DNA of 64,000 bases from an unicellular cyanobacterium SU3. Lineage in GTDB: Bacteria; Cyanobacteriota; Cyanobacteriia; Cyanobacteriales; Microcystaceae. The translations under genes and the position numbers were made by a program. Of this stretch, positions 56,561-64,000 are shown in pieces. Positions within the stretch are counted from its first letter, which is position 1. Each line of letters begins with the position of its first letter. The notes beneath the pieces are model-generated. The model was not told the DNA's origin and did not search any database. It saw only the letters and a program-made list of their open reading frames with translations. The DNA lies in the NCBI GenBank assembly GCA_002172675.1, contig NETF01000061.1, positions 1 to 64,000 of the forward strand. Direction: 5' to 3'.

Positions 56561-57214
56561 ATGCTCAAAGCAATTCTTTTTGACCTTGACGGAACTCTCA
56601 CTCATACAGATGCTATTCATTTTTTTGTTTGGCAATCTTTATTACCAAAATATGGAATCAATATTGATTTATCTTTTTATCAACAACACATAAGTGGACG
56701 ATCTAACCCTAATTTTCTAAGTAAATGGTTACCAGAACTTTCTTCTCAAGAAATCCTCACAATAAGTAACAATAAAGAAGCTCGTTTTCGAGAATTAGCA
56801 CAAGAAAAATTAGAACCACTTCCAGGATTAGAAAAACTGTTAGAGTGGATTAAGACACACTCACTCAAAAAAGGAGTTGTCACCAATGCTCCTCGTCCAA
56901 ATGCTGATTTTATGCTCAAAGCCCTCAAACTTGACAAGTATTGGGACACAGTGGTAGTGAGCGAAGAATTACCCTGGACGAAACCACACCCTTTCCCCTA
57001 TCAAGAAGCATTACGTCGCCTAAATATTACCGCAGAAGAAGCTTTGGTTTTTGAAGATTCTCCGAGTGGAGTTCAGTCAGCAGTAGGGGCTGGTCTGTTT
57101 ACCGTAGGCATCACGACAACTCAAGGAGAAGAGACTCTACGTACTAACGGGGCTAAATTAGTTATTTCTGACTTTAAAGATCCACAATTAACAACTATTG
57201 GACTCTTGGTTTAA
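56561..57214 (+). CDS. HAD-superfamily hydrolase, beta-phosphoglucomutase-like
   Basis: The 217-residue protein has motif I ILFDLDGTLTHTDAIHFFVW, a C1 helical cap (LPKYGINIDLSFYQQHISGR), motif II in KGVVTNAPRPN, the Lys in ELPWTKPHPFPYQEALRRL and motif IV as VFEDSPSGVQSAVGAGL. Members are phosphatases or phosphomutases acting on sugar phosphates. The exact substrate is unknown. Confidence 0.9.
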   Translation: MLKAILFDLDGTLTHTDAIHFFVWQSLLPKYGINIDLSFYQQHISGRSNPNFLSKWLPELSSQEILTISNNKEARFRELAQEKLEPLPGLEKLLEWIKTHSLKKGVVTNAPRPNADFMLKALKLDKYWDTVVVSEELPWTKPHPFPYQEALRRLNITAEEALVFEDSPSGVQSAVGAGLFTVGITTTQGEETLRTNGAKLVISDFKDPQLTTIGLLV

Positions 57215-57281
57215 ACTTAATTGCGGATAGAATTCAATGGAAAAAAATAAAGCTTTTTGATAAAAACTTAATAATATAGAC

Positions 57282-57980
57282 CTAACGATTAACCATTGCT
57301 TCTACATTTCTATGCACTTCATTTAGTAATCGATGGGACATTCTAAATAATTCTTGACCCGTGTGTAAATGAGAATCATCATAATTACAAGAAAACCACT
57401 CTAATTCCTCGATGCCATCGGCAAGATGATTCAAACAATAATAAACAATAGCTGCTACTTTAGCCAATTTTGGGGGATTCGGTTGAGAAGCAAAAATGCG
57501 TTTCGCCTGTTGTAAATCATGACGAGAACAGCGCACATAATCTTGAAAAACCCCCATTAATTCATCATCAAAGGGATCAGCCGCTAACTCGTTAATTTGA
57601 TCATTTAAACCATACAAAATACGAGAAATCGAGCGATCAATGGGATGATAAACCTTCTTTAACCATTCATCAATTAACCCCACTGATACCTCTTCAGTGG
57701 CGCGACGACTTTGATAGTAAGAATGGGCCTGGGCTGTCCTCTGTTGTCGTCTGGCCGAAGGATAATTAGGGATTAACTGTTGATCATAAGTGTGTCGTCG
57801 TTGCGGGTCCCCTAATACCTCATAAGCAGCATTAATACGGATAATCTGTTCATGGTTTGCAGTTTCTTGGCGACTATCCGGGTGAAACCGCTTGGCTAAA
57901 CGACGATACGCCTGTTTTATTTCCCTTTGTGTTGCAGTGTGACTAACTTCGAGAATGTGATAATGATTCGTAGATGTCAT
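57282..57980 (-). CDS. DnaJ-domain protein
   Basis: A J domain occupies residues 4-66 of the 232-residue protein: NHYHILEVSHTATQREIKQA, YRRLAKRFHPDSRQE (HPD motif) and INAAYEVLGDPQRRHTYDQQ. The rest is helical, with no G/F region or zinc fingers, so it is a J protein of the minimal type. Its C-terminal segment (RCSRHDLQQAKRIFASQPNP) recurs in cyanobacterial relatives. It should stimulate a DnaK partner. Confidence 0.92.
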   Translation of the reverse strand: MTSTNHYHILEVSHTATQREIKQAYRRLAKRFHPDSRQETANHEQIIRINAAYEVLGDPQRRHTYDQQLIPNYPSARRQQRTAQAHSYYQSRRATEEVSVGLIDEWLKKVYHPIDRSISRILYGLNDQINELAADPFDDELMGVFQDYVRCSRHDLQQAKRIFASQPNPPKLAKVAAIVYYCLNHLADGIEELEWFSCNYDDSHLHTGQELFRMSHRLLNEVHRNVEAMVNR

Positions 57981-58020
57981 GACAGTCTGGGAGATGTGAG
58001 GACAGCAACCAACCCTTTAC

Positions 58021-58983
58021 TTAATTCATCATGGCCAGTTGAGGCGGTTCGACATTTTGGAAAAGGGGTGTACTTAAGTAACGTTCTCCAAAACTAGGCT
58101 GAACCATTACGATTAGTTTACCGATATTTTCGGGCCGTTGCCCAACTTTAATGGCAGCACATAAAGCGGCCCCCGTAGAAATACCGGACAGTAACCCCTC
58201 TTCTTTGGCCAAACGTCTGCCGTAAGTCATGGCTTCATCATCGGTTACGGTAATCACCTCATCAATTAATTCTACTTTTAAGACTTCGGGGATAAAACCA
58301 GCCCCAATGCCTTGAATTTTGTGGCCTCCTGGCTTTCCTCCCGATAAAATGGGGCTAGTGGTGGGTTCAACTGCGATCGCCTGAAAACTGGCTTTTCGTT
58401 GTTTAATTACGTCTGCTACACCGGTAAGGGTGCCACCAGTTCCCACACCAGCAATTAAAAAATCGACTCGTCCATCGGTATCTTCCCAAATTTCTTCGGC
58501 GGTGGTTAAACGGTGAATTTCTGGGTTAGCCGGGTTATTAAATTGTTGCAACATATAAGCATTAGGTAGGGTTTCGACCAATTCCTGGGCCCGACGAATA
58601 CAACCACTCATCCCTTCGCTACCAGGAGTTAATTCTAATTGTGCGCCATAGGCTTTTAACATGGCCCGACGTTCTTGGCTCATGGTTTCAGGCATGGTTA
58701 AGATTAATTTATATCCCTTGGCTGCTGCTACCATAGCCAGAGCAATACCGGTGTTGCCGGAAGTGGGTTCAACTAAGAGGGTTTTTCCTGGGATAATTAA
58801 CCCTTCTCGTTCGGCTGCATTGATCATATTAGCCCCAATACGGTCTTTTACCGAAGCTGACGGGTTCATTCCTTCTAGTTTAACGACAACCTGGGCTTTA
58901 CACCCTTCTGCTTGAGGAATACGATTTAATTGCACTAAAGGAGTACGGCCAATTAACTCGGATACGTTGTGAGCAATTTTCAT
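58021..58983 (-). CDS. cysK: Cysteine synthase A
   Basis: Converts O-acetylserine and sulfide to cysteine with PLP. The 320-residue protein has [12 protein letters not shown], the PLP lysine in [17 protein letters not shown], the substrate loop [19 protein letters not shown] and [16 protein letters not shown]. Length is normal. It is 40 bases upstream of the DnaJ gene on the same strand. Confidence 0.95.
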   Translation of the reverse strand: MKIAHNVSELIGRTPLVQLNRIPQAEGCKAQVVVKLEGMNPSASVKDRIGANMINAAEREGLIIPGKTLLVEPTSGNTGIALAMVAAAKGYKLILTMPETMSQERRAMLKAYGAQLELTPGSEGMSGCIRRAQELVETLPNAYMLQQFNNPANPEIHRLTTAEEIWEDTDGRVDFLIAGVGTGGTLTGVADVIKQRKASFQAIAVEPTTSPILSGGKPGGHKIQGIGAGFIPEVLKVELIDEVITVTDDEAMTYGRRLAKEEGLLSGISTGAALCAAIKVGQRPENIGKLIVMVQPSFGERYLSTPLFQNVEPPQLAMMN

Positions 58984-59085
58984 AAGTGTTGTTTTAGTAT
59001 ACTTAATGACTTGTTCTTTGGTTGTAGTCTCTCATTTAGTAGTTATCAATATTTTTTAGGGTTTCTTCATTTTTGTTATTAAAAA

Positions 59086-59155
59086 AGTTCGTAGTTAAGG
59101 CTTCAGCCTTAATGATCACTAGGTTATAAGTCCTAGAGGACTAACTACAGACTTA
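59086..59155. repeat. 70-bp dispersed element, copy B
   Basis: Matches 9699-9768 (GTTCGTAGTTAAGGCTTCAG to GGACTAACTACAGACTTA). Here its right edge supplies the stop codon (TAA, 59153-59155) of the ABC ATPase gene. Confidence 0.75.
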
Positions 59156-59959
59156 TGTTAACTTTTTAATAGGAATACACATAGGTTTATTAGTAATTGG
59201 ATCGGGTAAAATATGACTTTGTAAGTTAAAAACGGCTTCAATAACTTTCTCACTCATCACTATTTCTGGAGTCCCTTGTGCATAAATTTTTCCTTGTTTG
59301 ACGGCGACTAAATAATCAGCGTAACGACTAGCTAAGTTAAGATCGTGTAGAACAATAACTAAGGTTTTCTGAGCCATTTGATTCAGTTCGTGGAGTAGGT
59401 CTAAAATTTCAATTTGATGGGCTAAATCCAGAAAACTTGTGGGTTCATCTAATAATAAAATATCCGTATCTTGTGCTAAACTCATAGCGATCCAAGCCCG
59501 TTGTTTTTGTCCTCCTGATAAGGTATCTAAAGGACGATCAGCTAATGACATTAAATCTGTACTAATTAATGCTTGATTGACTATTGTTTCATCTTCTTTT
59601 GACCATTGTTGCCACCAACTTTGGTAAGGGTAGCGTCCTTGAGCAACTAATTCTTTAACGGTTAATCCTTCAGGAGAACTAGGATTTTGTAGTAAGATTC
59701 CTAGTGTTTGGGCTACTTTTTGACTCGATAGTTTAGAAATAGCTTTACCATCTAAATAAACACTACCCTGCTTCGGTTTAAGAATTCTTGTTAAGCCTTT
59801 TAACAAGGTAGATTTTCCGCAACCATTGGCTCCTATTAAAATAGTGATTTTTTCTGTAGGAATGGCTAAGCTAAGCTGATTAATAATTGTTTTATTATCA
59901 TAAGCTAAGGTGATTTGATTGGCTTCTAATCTGGTGTTAATTAAGTTCGGGTAATCCAT
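59153..59959 (-). CDS. FecE/FhuC-type ABC transporter ATPase
   Basis: The 268-residue protein has the Walker A ILIGANGCGKSTLLKGLTRI, the signature LDTLSGGQKQRAWIAMSLAQ, Walker B DTDILLLDEPTSFLDLAHQI and the H loop VIVLHDLNLAS. It should power the two FecCD-type permeases encoded just upstream. The last residues and stop come from a dispersed repeat. Substrate is likely ferric siderophore, heme or cobalamin (family knowledge). Confidence 0.94.
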   Translation of the reverse strand: MDYPNLINTRLEANQITLAYDNKTIINQLSLAIPTEKITILIGANGCGKSTLLKGLTRILKPKQGSVYLDGKAISKLSSQKVAQTLGILLQNPSSPEGLTVKELVAQGRYPYQSWWQQWSKEDETIVNQALISTDLMSLADRPLDTLSGGQKQRAWIAMSLAQDTDILLLDEPTSFLDLAHQIEILDLLHELNQMAQKTLVIVLHDLNLASRYADYLVAVKQGKIYAQGTPEIVMSEKVIEAVFNLQSHILPDPITNKPMCIPIKKLT

Positions 59960-59983
59960 AATTTAGTTATTTTAAAATATAAT

Positions 59984-61021
59984 TTATCGCTGAGTAATGA
60001 GTAAATAAATAAAGTAAGGTGCGCCAATAATAGCAGTAATGATACCACAAGGAATTTCAATAGGTGCAAATAATAATCGACCTAATAAATCTGCTAACAT
60101 TACCATTAATCCGCCCATTAATGCGGCTGTGGGTAGCAACCCTTGATGAGATACTCCGACTAAACGACGAGAGAGATGGGGAGTCATAAAACCCACAAAC
60201 CCCACCGCGCCAGCGGTTGCTACAGAAGCACCGGCTAAAGCAACACAAATCAATAATAATGCCCCTCGCTGCCATTCTACGGTGCTTCCTAACCCTTTCG
60301 CTACATCATCCCCTAACTGTAATGTATTTAAGTCAGAAGCCATTAAAAAGGCTAAAATACTACCTACAATAATCCAAGGAAATAGGGTTATAAAATGCTC
60401 CCAAGTACGTCCATAAACACTCCCAGTTAACCATAGTAAAGCTTGAGAAACACTATTGATTTCTCCAAAGGTAATCATCAAATTAATTAAAGCACCAATA
60501 ATTAAATTAAAGCTGATACCTACTAAAACTAACCTCACAGGAGAACTTCCATTTTGCCATGCCACAAAATAGATGAGAATGGAAACAGTTAATCCCCCTA
60601 AAAATGCAGCAATGGGTAACATTTGCATCGAAAAGGAAGGGACAAGAATCAATAAAGTGACTGTAGCTAAAACTGCTCCTGCATTGACTCCGATGATACT
60701 AGGCGCAGCTAAAGGATTACGAGTAATGCCTTGGGTAATCGTTCCTGCTATGGCCAATCCTACCCCAACTAACCAGGCAATTAATATTCTCGGCAGTCGT
60801 AAGGTTTTAATAATGAAAGCATCTTCTATATTATTATGATTAAGTCCTAAAATAATCTTACTAACTTCTACGGGATTGATAAATGTTTCACCTTGAGAGA
60901 GACTAATAATAATGACAAATAAGCTAATTAGCAACAAGCTTCCTAAGACAATCGGGACTCGTTTATCTAAGCGAAATGATATCGGGATTTTTGAACTACG
61001 AAAGGTTAACCAAGGATTCAT
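59984..61021 (-). CDS. FecCD-type ABC transporter permease
   Basis: The 345-residue membrane protein has about nine or ten helices. Family motifs are LRLPRILIAWLVGVGLAIAG, GITRNPLAAPSIIGVNAGAV and VGFVGFMTPHLSRRLVGVSH. It is 7 bases after the preceding permease gene and 24 before the ATPase gene, so the three form one operon. It makes half of the membrane channel for iron-complex import. Confidence 0.94.
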   Translation of the reverse strand: MNPWLTFRSSKIPISFRLDKRVPIVLGSLLLISLFVIIISLSQGETFINPVEVSKIILGLNHNNIEDAFIIKTLRLPRILIAWLVGVGLAIAGTITQGITRNPLAAPSIIGVNAGAVLATVTLLILVPSFSMQMLPIAAFLGGLTVSILIYFVAWQNGSSPVRLVLVGISFNLIIGALINLMITFGEINSVSQALLWLTGSVYGRTWEHFITLFPWIIVGSILAFLMASDLNTLQLGDDVAKGLGSTVEWQRGALLLICVALAGASVATAGAVGFVGFMTPHLSRRLVGVSHQGLLPTAALMGGLMVMLADLLGRLLFAPIEIPCGIITAIIGAPYFIYLLITQR

Positions 61022-61028
61022 TTTTTCA

Positions 61029-62039
61029 TTAAACAGTTTTGACTTTTTGACGAATTAAATAAATTAAAAAGGGGCTACCGATCAAAGGCATAATTAAACC
61101 GACAGGAATTTCTTGAGGTTGTAAAATAAGACGGGCAATCGTATCAGTAATTAACAATAAAATGGCTCCAAAAATCGCACTATATGGTAGTATCCAACGG
61201 TAATCAATTCCCACCAAAAAACGAACAATATGGGGAATAATTAAACCAATAAATCCAATTGGTCCAGCTAGGGCAACACTTCCCCCTGCTAACAAGATGA
61301 TACTAATAGCAGCTATCACTTTTATCCAAGCTGTTTCTTGACCTAATCCTAGGGCCATATCATCCCCAAAACTAAGAATAGTTAGGTGTTTTCCTAGGGC
61401 AAAAGCTAATAATAATCCTATTAGTAAATAAGGAAAAATTTGTAATAATAACTCTATATTTTTTCCTCCCACTGAACCCGCTAACCAAAACCGAATTTCA
61501 CTTAAAGCAGTTTGATTAACAATTAAAATTCCACTGGTTAAAGAACCCATAAAAGCGGTTAAAGCTGCCCCTGCTAAAGTTAAGTTCAAGGGGGTAATTC
61601 CTCCTTTTCCTAATGCAGCCACTCCATAGACAACTATAGCGGTAATTCCTGCTCCTAAAAAAGCAAAAACAGCATAAAACCCTAACGAACTGTTACCTAT
61701 TATTGATGTAGCTAAAACCACCATAAAAGAAGCCCCGGCATTAATCCCTAAGATGCTAGGAGAGGCTAATGGATTTTGAGTAATGCCTTGCATTAATGTT
61801 CCTGAAACTGCTAAAGCTGCCCCCACAAATAAAGCAACCAGCGATCGCGGAATTCTCACCGTTCTGATAATTAAATGTTCCGTGGAACTATCAAAAGAAA
61901 AAATTGCTTGATAAATCTGATGCCAAGAAACATCAGCCACTCCCAAGGTAATATTAATGATAAAACAAATCATTAATAGACCCAAAGATATTATTAACCC
62001 AGGAAATAAAAAAGAAGGCGATCGCTTTAAGGTTGTCAT
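61029..62039 (-). CDS. FecCD-type ABC transporter permease
   Basis: The 336-residue permease is paralogous to the next one: VRIPRSLVALFVGAALAVSG, GITQNPLASPSILGINAGAS and GPIGFIGLIIPHIVRFLVGI. Nine or ten hydrophobic segments are visible. Together the two form a heterodimeric channel, as in the Fhu/Fec systems. The gene starts 24 bases after the MORN-repeat gene. Confidence 0.94.
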   Translation of the reverse strand: MTTLKRSPSFLFPGLIISLGLLMICFIINITLGVADVSWHQIYQAIFSFDSSTEHLIIRTVRIPRSLVALFVGAALAVSGTLMQGITQNPLASPSILGINAGASFMVVLATSIIGNSSLGFYAVFAFLGAGITAIVVYGVAALGKGGITPLNLTLAGAALTAFMGSLTSGILIVNQTALSEIRFWLAGSVGGKNIELLLQIFPYLLIGLLLAFALGKHLTILSFGDDMALGLGQETAWIKVIAAISIILLAGGSVALAGPIGFIGLIIPHIVRFLVGIDYRWILPYSAIFGAILLLITDTIARLILQPQEIPVGLIMPLIGSPFLIYLIRQKVKTV

Positions 62040-62063
62040 GACTAAATAATATTGATAATTTAA

Positions 62064-63128
62064 TTATTGCATTTGACCATTTGCCCAAGTTCCTTCAACT
62101 TTTGTACCATCAGAGAAGATATAAACCCCTGATCCATGTTGTTCACCATTTTTAAATTCACCTTGATACTTATCTCCATCAGCATAGTTACACATTCCTT
62201 CACCGTTTAATTCACCGGCTTGAAATTCTCCTTCACAGCGATCGCCATTAGCAAAAGAATAAACCCCTTCGCCATTAAATTTTCCTTGTTGGAATTCCCC
62301 TTTATAAACATTACCGTTAGCAAAAGTATAAGTGCCTTGGCCATGAAATTGTCCGTCTTTAAATTGACCTTGATAAGTATTGCCGTTAGCAAAGGTATAG
62401 GTTCCTTCTCCTTCAGGTTTTCCCTGAGCAAATTCCCCTTTATAAACATTTCCATTGTCATAAGTTCTTACTCCTTGACCATGAAATTGTCCGTTTTGAA
62501 ACTCTCCTTCATAACTCCCCCCATCAGCAAAAATATATTTACCTTCTCCGTGGGGTTGAGCTTCTTTTAATTGTCCTTCATAACGATTACCATTTTCATA
62601 TTCACAGGTTCCTTCACCGTTAACAGTGCCATTACTAACTTCACCAGAACATTGATTACCATTAGCAAAGATAAAGGTTCCTTCTCCACTGGGATTCCCA
62701 TCAACAAATTCCCCTTTATACTGTCCTCCATCACTAATAATATAAACCCCCTGACCATTAGGTTTTCCTTCCTCAAATTCTCCTTCGTATTTATCCCCAT
62801 TGGCAAAAATTCTTACTCCTTCTCCGCTAATATTGCCCTCTTTAAATTCTCCTTCATAACTTCCCCCATCCGCGAAGGTGTATTTTCCTTGACCGTCTTT
62901 TTTGCCATCGGTAAAATTGCCTTCATATTTATCTCCATTGGCATAATCACAAACCACTTCACCATTTAGTTTTCCGTCCGTCATTGTGCCTTCACACTTT
63001 CCCCCATCGGGTAAGGTAATCACTGCTGCTTGAGCCATTAAAAAAGGGTTTATGTAACCTGTGATTTCCAAAGCCGCAGCCATTAAAACAGCGAAACTAA
63101 CTTGTTTAAATAGGGTTTTTTCCATCAT
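62064..63128 (-). CDS. Secreted MORN-repeat protein
   Basis: The 354-residue protein has a signal peptide (KQVSFAVLMAAALEITGYIN, ending near MAQAA). About 13 MORN repeats of 23 residues follow, such as YEGNFTDGKKDGQGKYTFAD and YKGEFAQGKPEGEGTYTFAN. Three or four variant repeats carry Cys (GKCEGTMTDGK, NQCSGEVSNG, RCEGEFQAGE). MORN repeats form elongated beta surfaces that bind lipids or proteins. It lies just upstream of the FecCD operon on the same strand, 24 bases away, so it may be co-transcribed and work in the periplasm. Confidence 0.88.
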   Translation of the reverse strand: MMEKTLFKQVSFAVLMAAALEITGYINPFLMAQAAVITLPDGGKCEGTMTDGKLNGEVVCDYANGDKYEGNFTDGKKDGQGKYTFADGGSYEGEFKEGNISGEGVRIFANGDKYEGEFEEGKPNGQGVYIISDGGQYKGEFVDGNPSGEGTFIFANGNQCSGEVSNGTVNGEGTCEYENGNRYEGQLKEAQPHGEGKYIFADGGSYEGEFQNGQFHGQGVRTYDNGNVYKGEFAQGKPEGEGTYTFANGNTYQGQFKDGQFHGQGTYTFANGNVYKGEFQQGKFNGEGVYSFANGDRCEGEFQAGELNGEGMCNYADGDKYQGEFKNGEQHGSGVYIFSDGTKVEGTWANGQMQ

Positions 63129-63206
63129 GAAATCTCCGAATAAATAAATGGTTTAAATCATTAGATATTGTCACAGTAGAGGCTTAATATTATTAAGCCC
63201 ATATAC

Positions 63207-64000
63207 CTATTCTGATGAGGGAAGGGGTTCTAAAGGCGGTAAAGAAGGTTCCGGTGGAGGTTCGGGTGCTTGTTGTTGAGCCTCCATTTCAGCCTGACGT
63301 TGAGCTTCTTCTTCCTCTCGTTGACGTTGAGCCTCCATTTCAGCCTGACGTTGAGCTTCTTCTTCCTCTCGTTGACGTTGAGCCTCCATTTCAGCCTGAC
63401 GTTGGGCTTCTTCTGCTTCTCGTTGACGTTGAGCTTCTTCTTCCTCTCGTTGACGTTGAGCCTCTTCTGCTTCTCGTTGACGTTGAGCCTCCATTTCAGC
63501 TTGACGCTCTCTTTCTCTTTCTCTTGCTCGTCGCTGACGCTCGATTTCTTCTTGTCTGCGTCTGGCTTCTTCCTCGAAGTTACTGCCTTCTTGGGCAAAA
63601 GTAATGGCTAACTGTAACCGTCGTCGGTTGCCAGACGGACAGCGAATATTTCTGGCGGTGTCAATGGCGATTTTATCCAAAGCCGGATAACCACTGGATG
63701 TCTTGATGTTGGCACTGGTAACACTGCCACTACTATTCGTAACCACCTCTACCACTGGCCTTGCTTCAATGCCTTGATTTGCTAAAGATGAGGGAAAATC
63801 AGGCTCTCCCGGAGGGGTGCAACCTGCTCCGGAGGTACTTTCCCCAGAAGAATTTCCTGCTGGTTTCGAGGGAACCCCCCGATTAGCGGCCACAGCACCA
63901 CCTCCAGGGTTGCCGGGGTTATTGCCTGTGCTACTTCCTTGACCGGGACTATTGCCACTACCACCCTGTAATCCTTCTCTGAGTTGCCCTGCGCCTCCGG
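63207..64000 (-). CDS. TonB-domain protein with C-terminal coiled coil (N-terminus beyond the window)
   Basis: At least 264 residues are visible. A Gly/Asn/Ser-rich region comes first, then a TonB C-terminal-like domain (ARPVVEVVTNSSGSVTSANI, SSGYPALDKIAIDTARNIRC). A long charged coiled coil with repeated QREEEEAQRQAEMEAQ units follows, and the end is proline-rich (EPPPEPSLPPLEPLPSSE). TonB transfers energy to outer-membrane receptors, and proximity to FecCD genes fits iron uptake. The TonB domain usually ends the protein; here it precedes the coiled coil, which is unusual. The 5' end lies outside the window. Confidence 0.8.
   Translation of the reverse strand, partial: GGAGQLREGLQGGSGNSPGQGSSTGNNPGNPGGGAVAANRGVPSKPAGNSSGESTSGAGCTPPGEPDFPSSLANQGIEARPVVEVVTNSSGSVTSANIKTSSGYPALDKIAIDTARNIRCPSGNRRRLQLAITFAQEGSNFEEEARRRQEEIERQRRARERERERQAEMEAQRQREAEEAQRQREEEEAQRQREAEEAQRQAEMEAQRQREEEEAQRQAEMEAQRQREEEEAQRQAEMEAQQQAPEPPPEPSLPPLEPLPSSE
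63285..63500 (-). repeat. In-gene repeats encoding EAQRQ-rich coiled coil
   Basis: Units such as CGTTGAGCCTCCATTTCAGC and CGTTGAGCTTCTTCTTCCTC recur in tandem with spacings in multiples of three. They encode AEMEAQRQREEEEAQRQ-type segments. Near identity suggests recent expansion or contraction. Confidence 0.8.

Noticed and set aside
62207-62969. Frames in other registers of the MORN gene
   Set aside because: Open only because of the repeat structure; products are low-complexity and lack start signals.
63215-63611. Long plus-strand and alternative minus-strand frames across the TonB-protein repeats
   Set aside because: They arise because the repeat unit length is a multiple of three, which keeps several frames open. 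The EAQRQ frame has the domain and composition of a real protein.

Overview
The window looks like a chromosome piece from a low-GC unicellular cyanobacterium, most like the Crocosphaera/Cyanothece group. The octamer GCGATCGC (HIP1) recurs throughout. The genes include cpcF (phycobilisome lyase subunit), the cyanobacterial atpB-atpE pair (beta and epsilon ATP synthase), and small cyanobacterial families (DUF2555, UPF0367, KGK, DUF4912, a DUF5340-like protein). Genus assignment is inference. I found no rRNA, tRNA or CRISPR array.

Layout. 1-0.5 kb: transposase tail and a truncated HepT remnant. 0.7-10.7 kb: alr, a DUF218 protein, a DUF4912 protein, two sensor kinases, trpC. 10.9-12 kb: a ParD/ParE-like toxin-antitoxin pair overlapping cpcF. 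12.8-19.2 kb: a plus-strand redox stretch (pirin, nitroreductase, SDR, two FAD oxidoreductases, glutaminase). 19.2-24.5 kb: DUF29, mgtE, ppx, dusA, universal stress protein. 24.7-28.5 kb: a broken CHAT/STAND/TPR gene with a divergent small partner. 28.5-31.8 kb: HAD, MarC, dprA, Uma2. 32-36.8 kb: HNH protein, two KGK-domain proteins, a dynamin-like GTPase and a decayed DUF4253 gene. 37.5-45 kb: small membrane proteins, an SLC12-type transporter, a sulfotransferase, a zincin-like protein, a toxin-antitoxin remnant, cobT, purD. 45-50 kb: a nucleotidyltransferase pseudogene between direct repeats, Uma2, ssb, UPF0367, a cytochrome b561 gene cut by an insertion-sequence remnant, coaBC. 50-55 kb: a PEP-CTERM alpha-carbonic anhydrase, an M23 peptidase, a leader resembling the right end of an IS605-type element, and the ATP synthase genes. 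55-59 kb: an AhpD-like/TetR divergent pair with a clear operator, HAD, DnaJ, cysK. 59-64 kb: a FecCD-type iron/siderophore importer behind a secreted MORN-repeat protein and a TonB-domain protein.

Most of the window is housekeeping sequence interrupted by accessory islands in decay. The accessory loci of most interest are the CHAT-STAND remnant, the dynamin/KGK cluster, the toxin-antitoxin/cpcF overlap, the DUF4253 gene with TGA at three probable Trp positions, and the MORN/TonB/FecCD locus. Dispersed short repeats sit at many gene ends: AT-rich heptamers, 7-bp G- or C-rich tandems, GGTGGGCAATGCCCACC palindromes, and a 70-bp element. Several of them supply stop codons or C-terminal residues.
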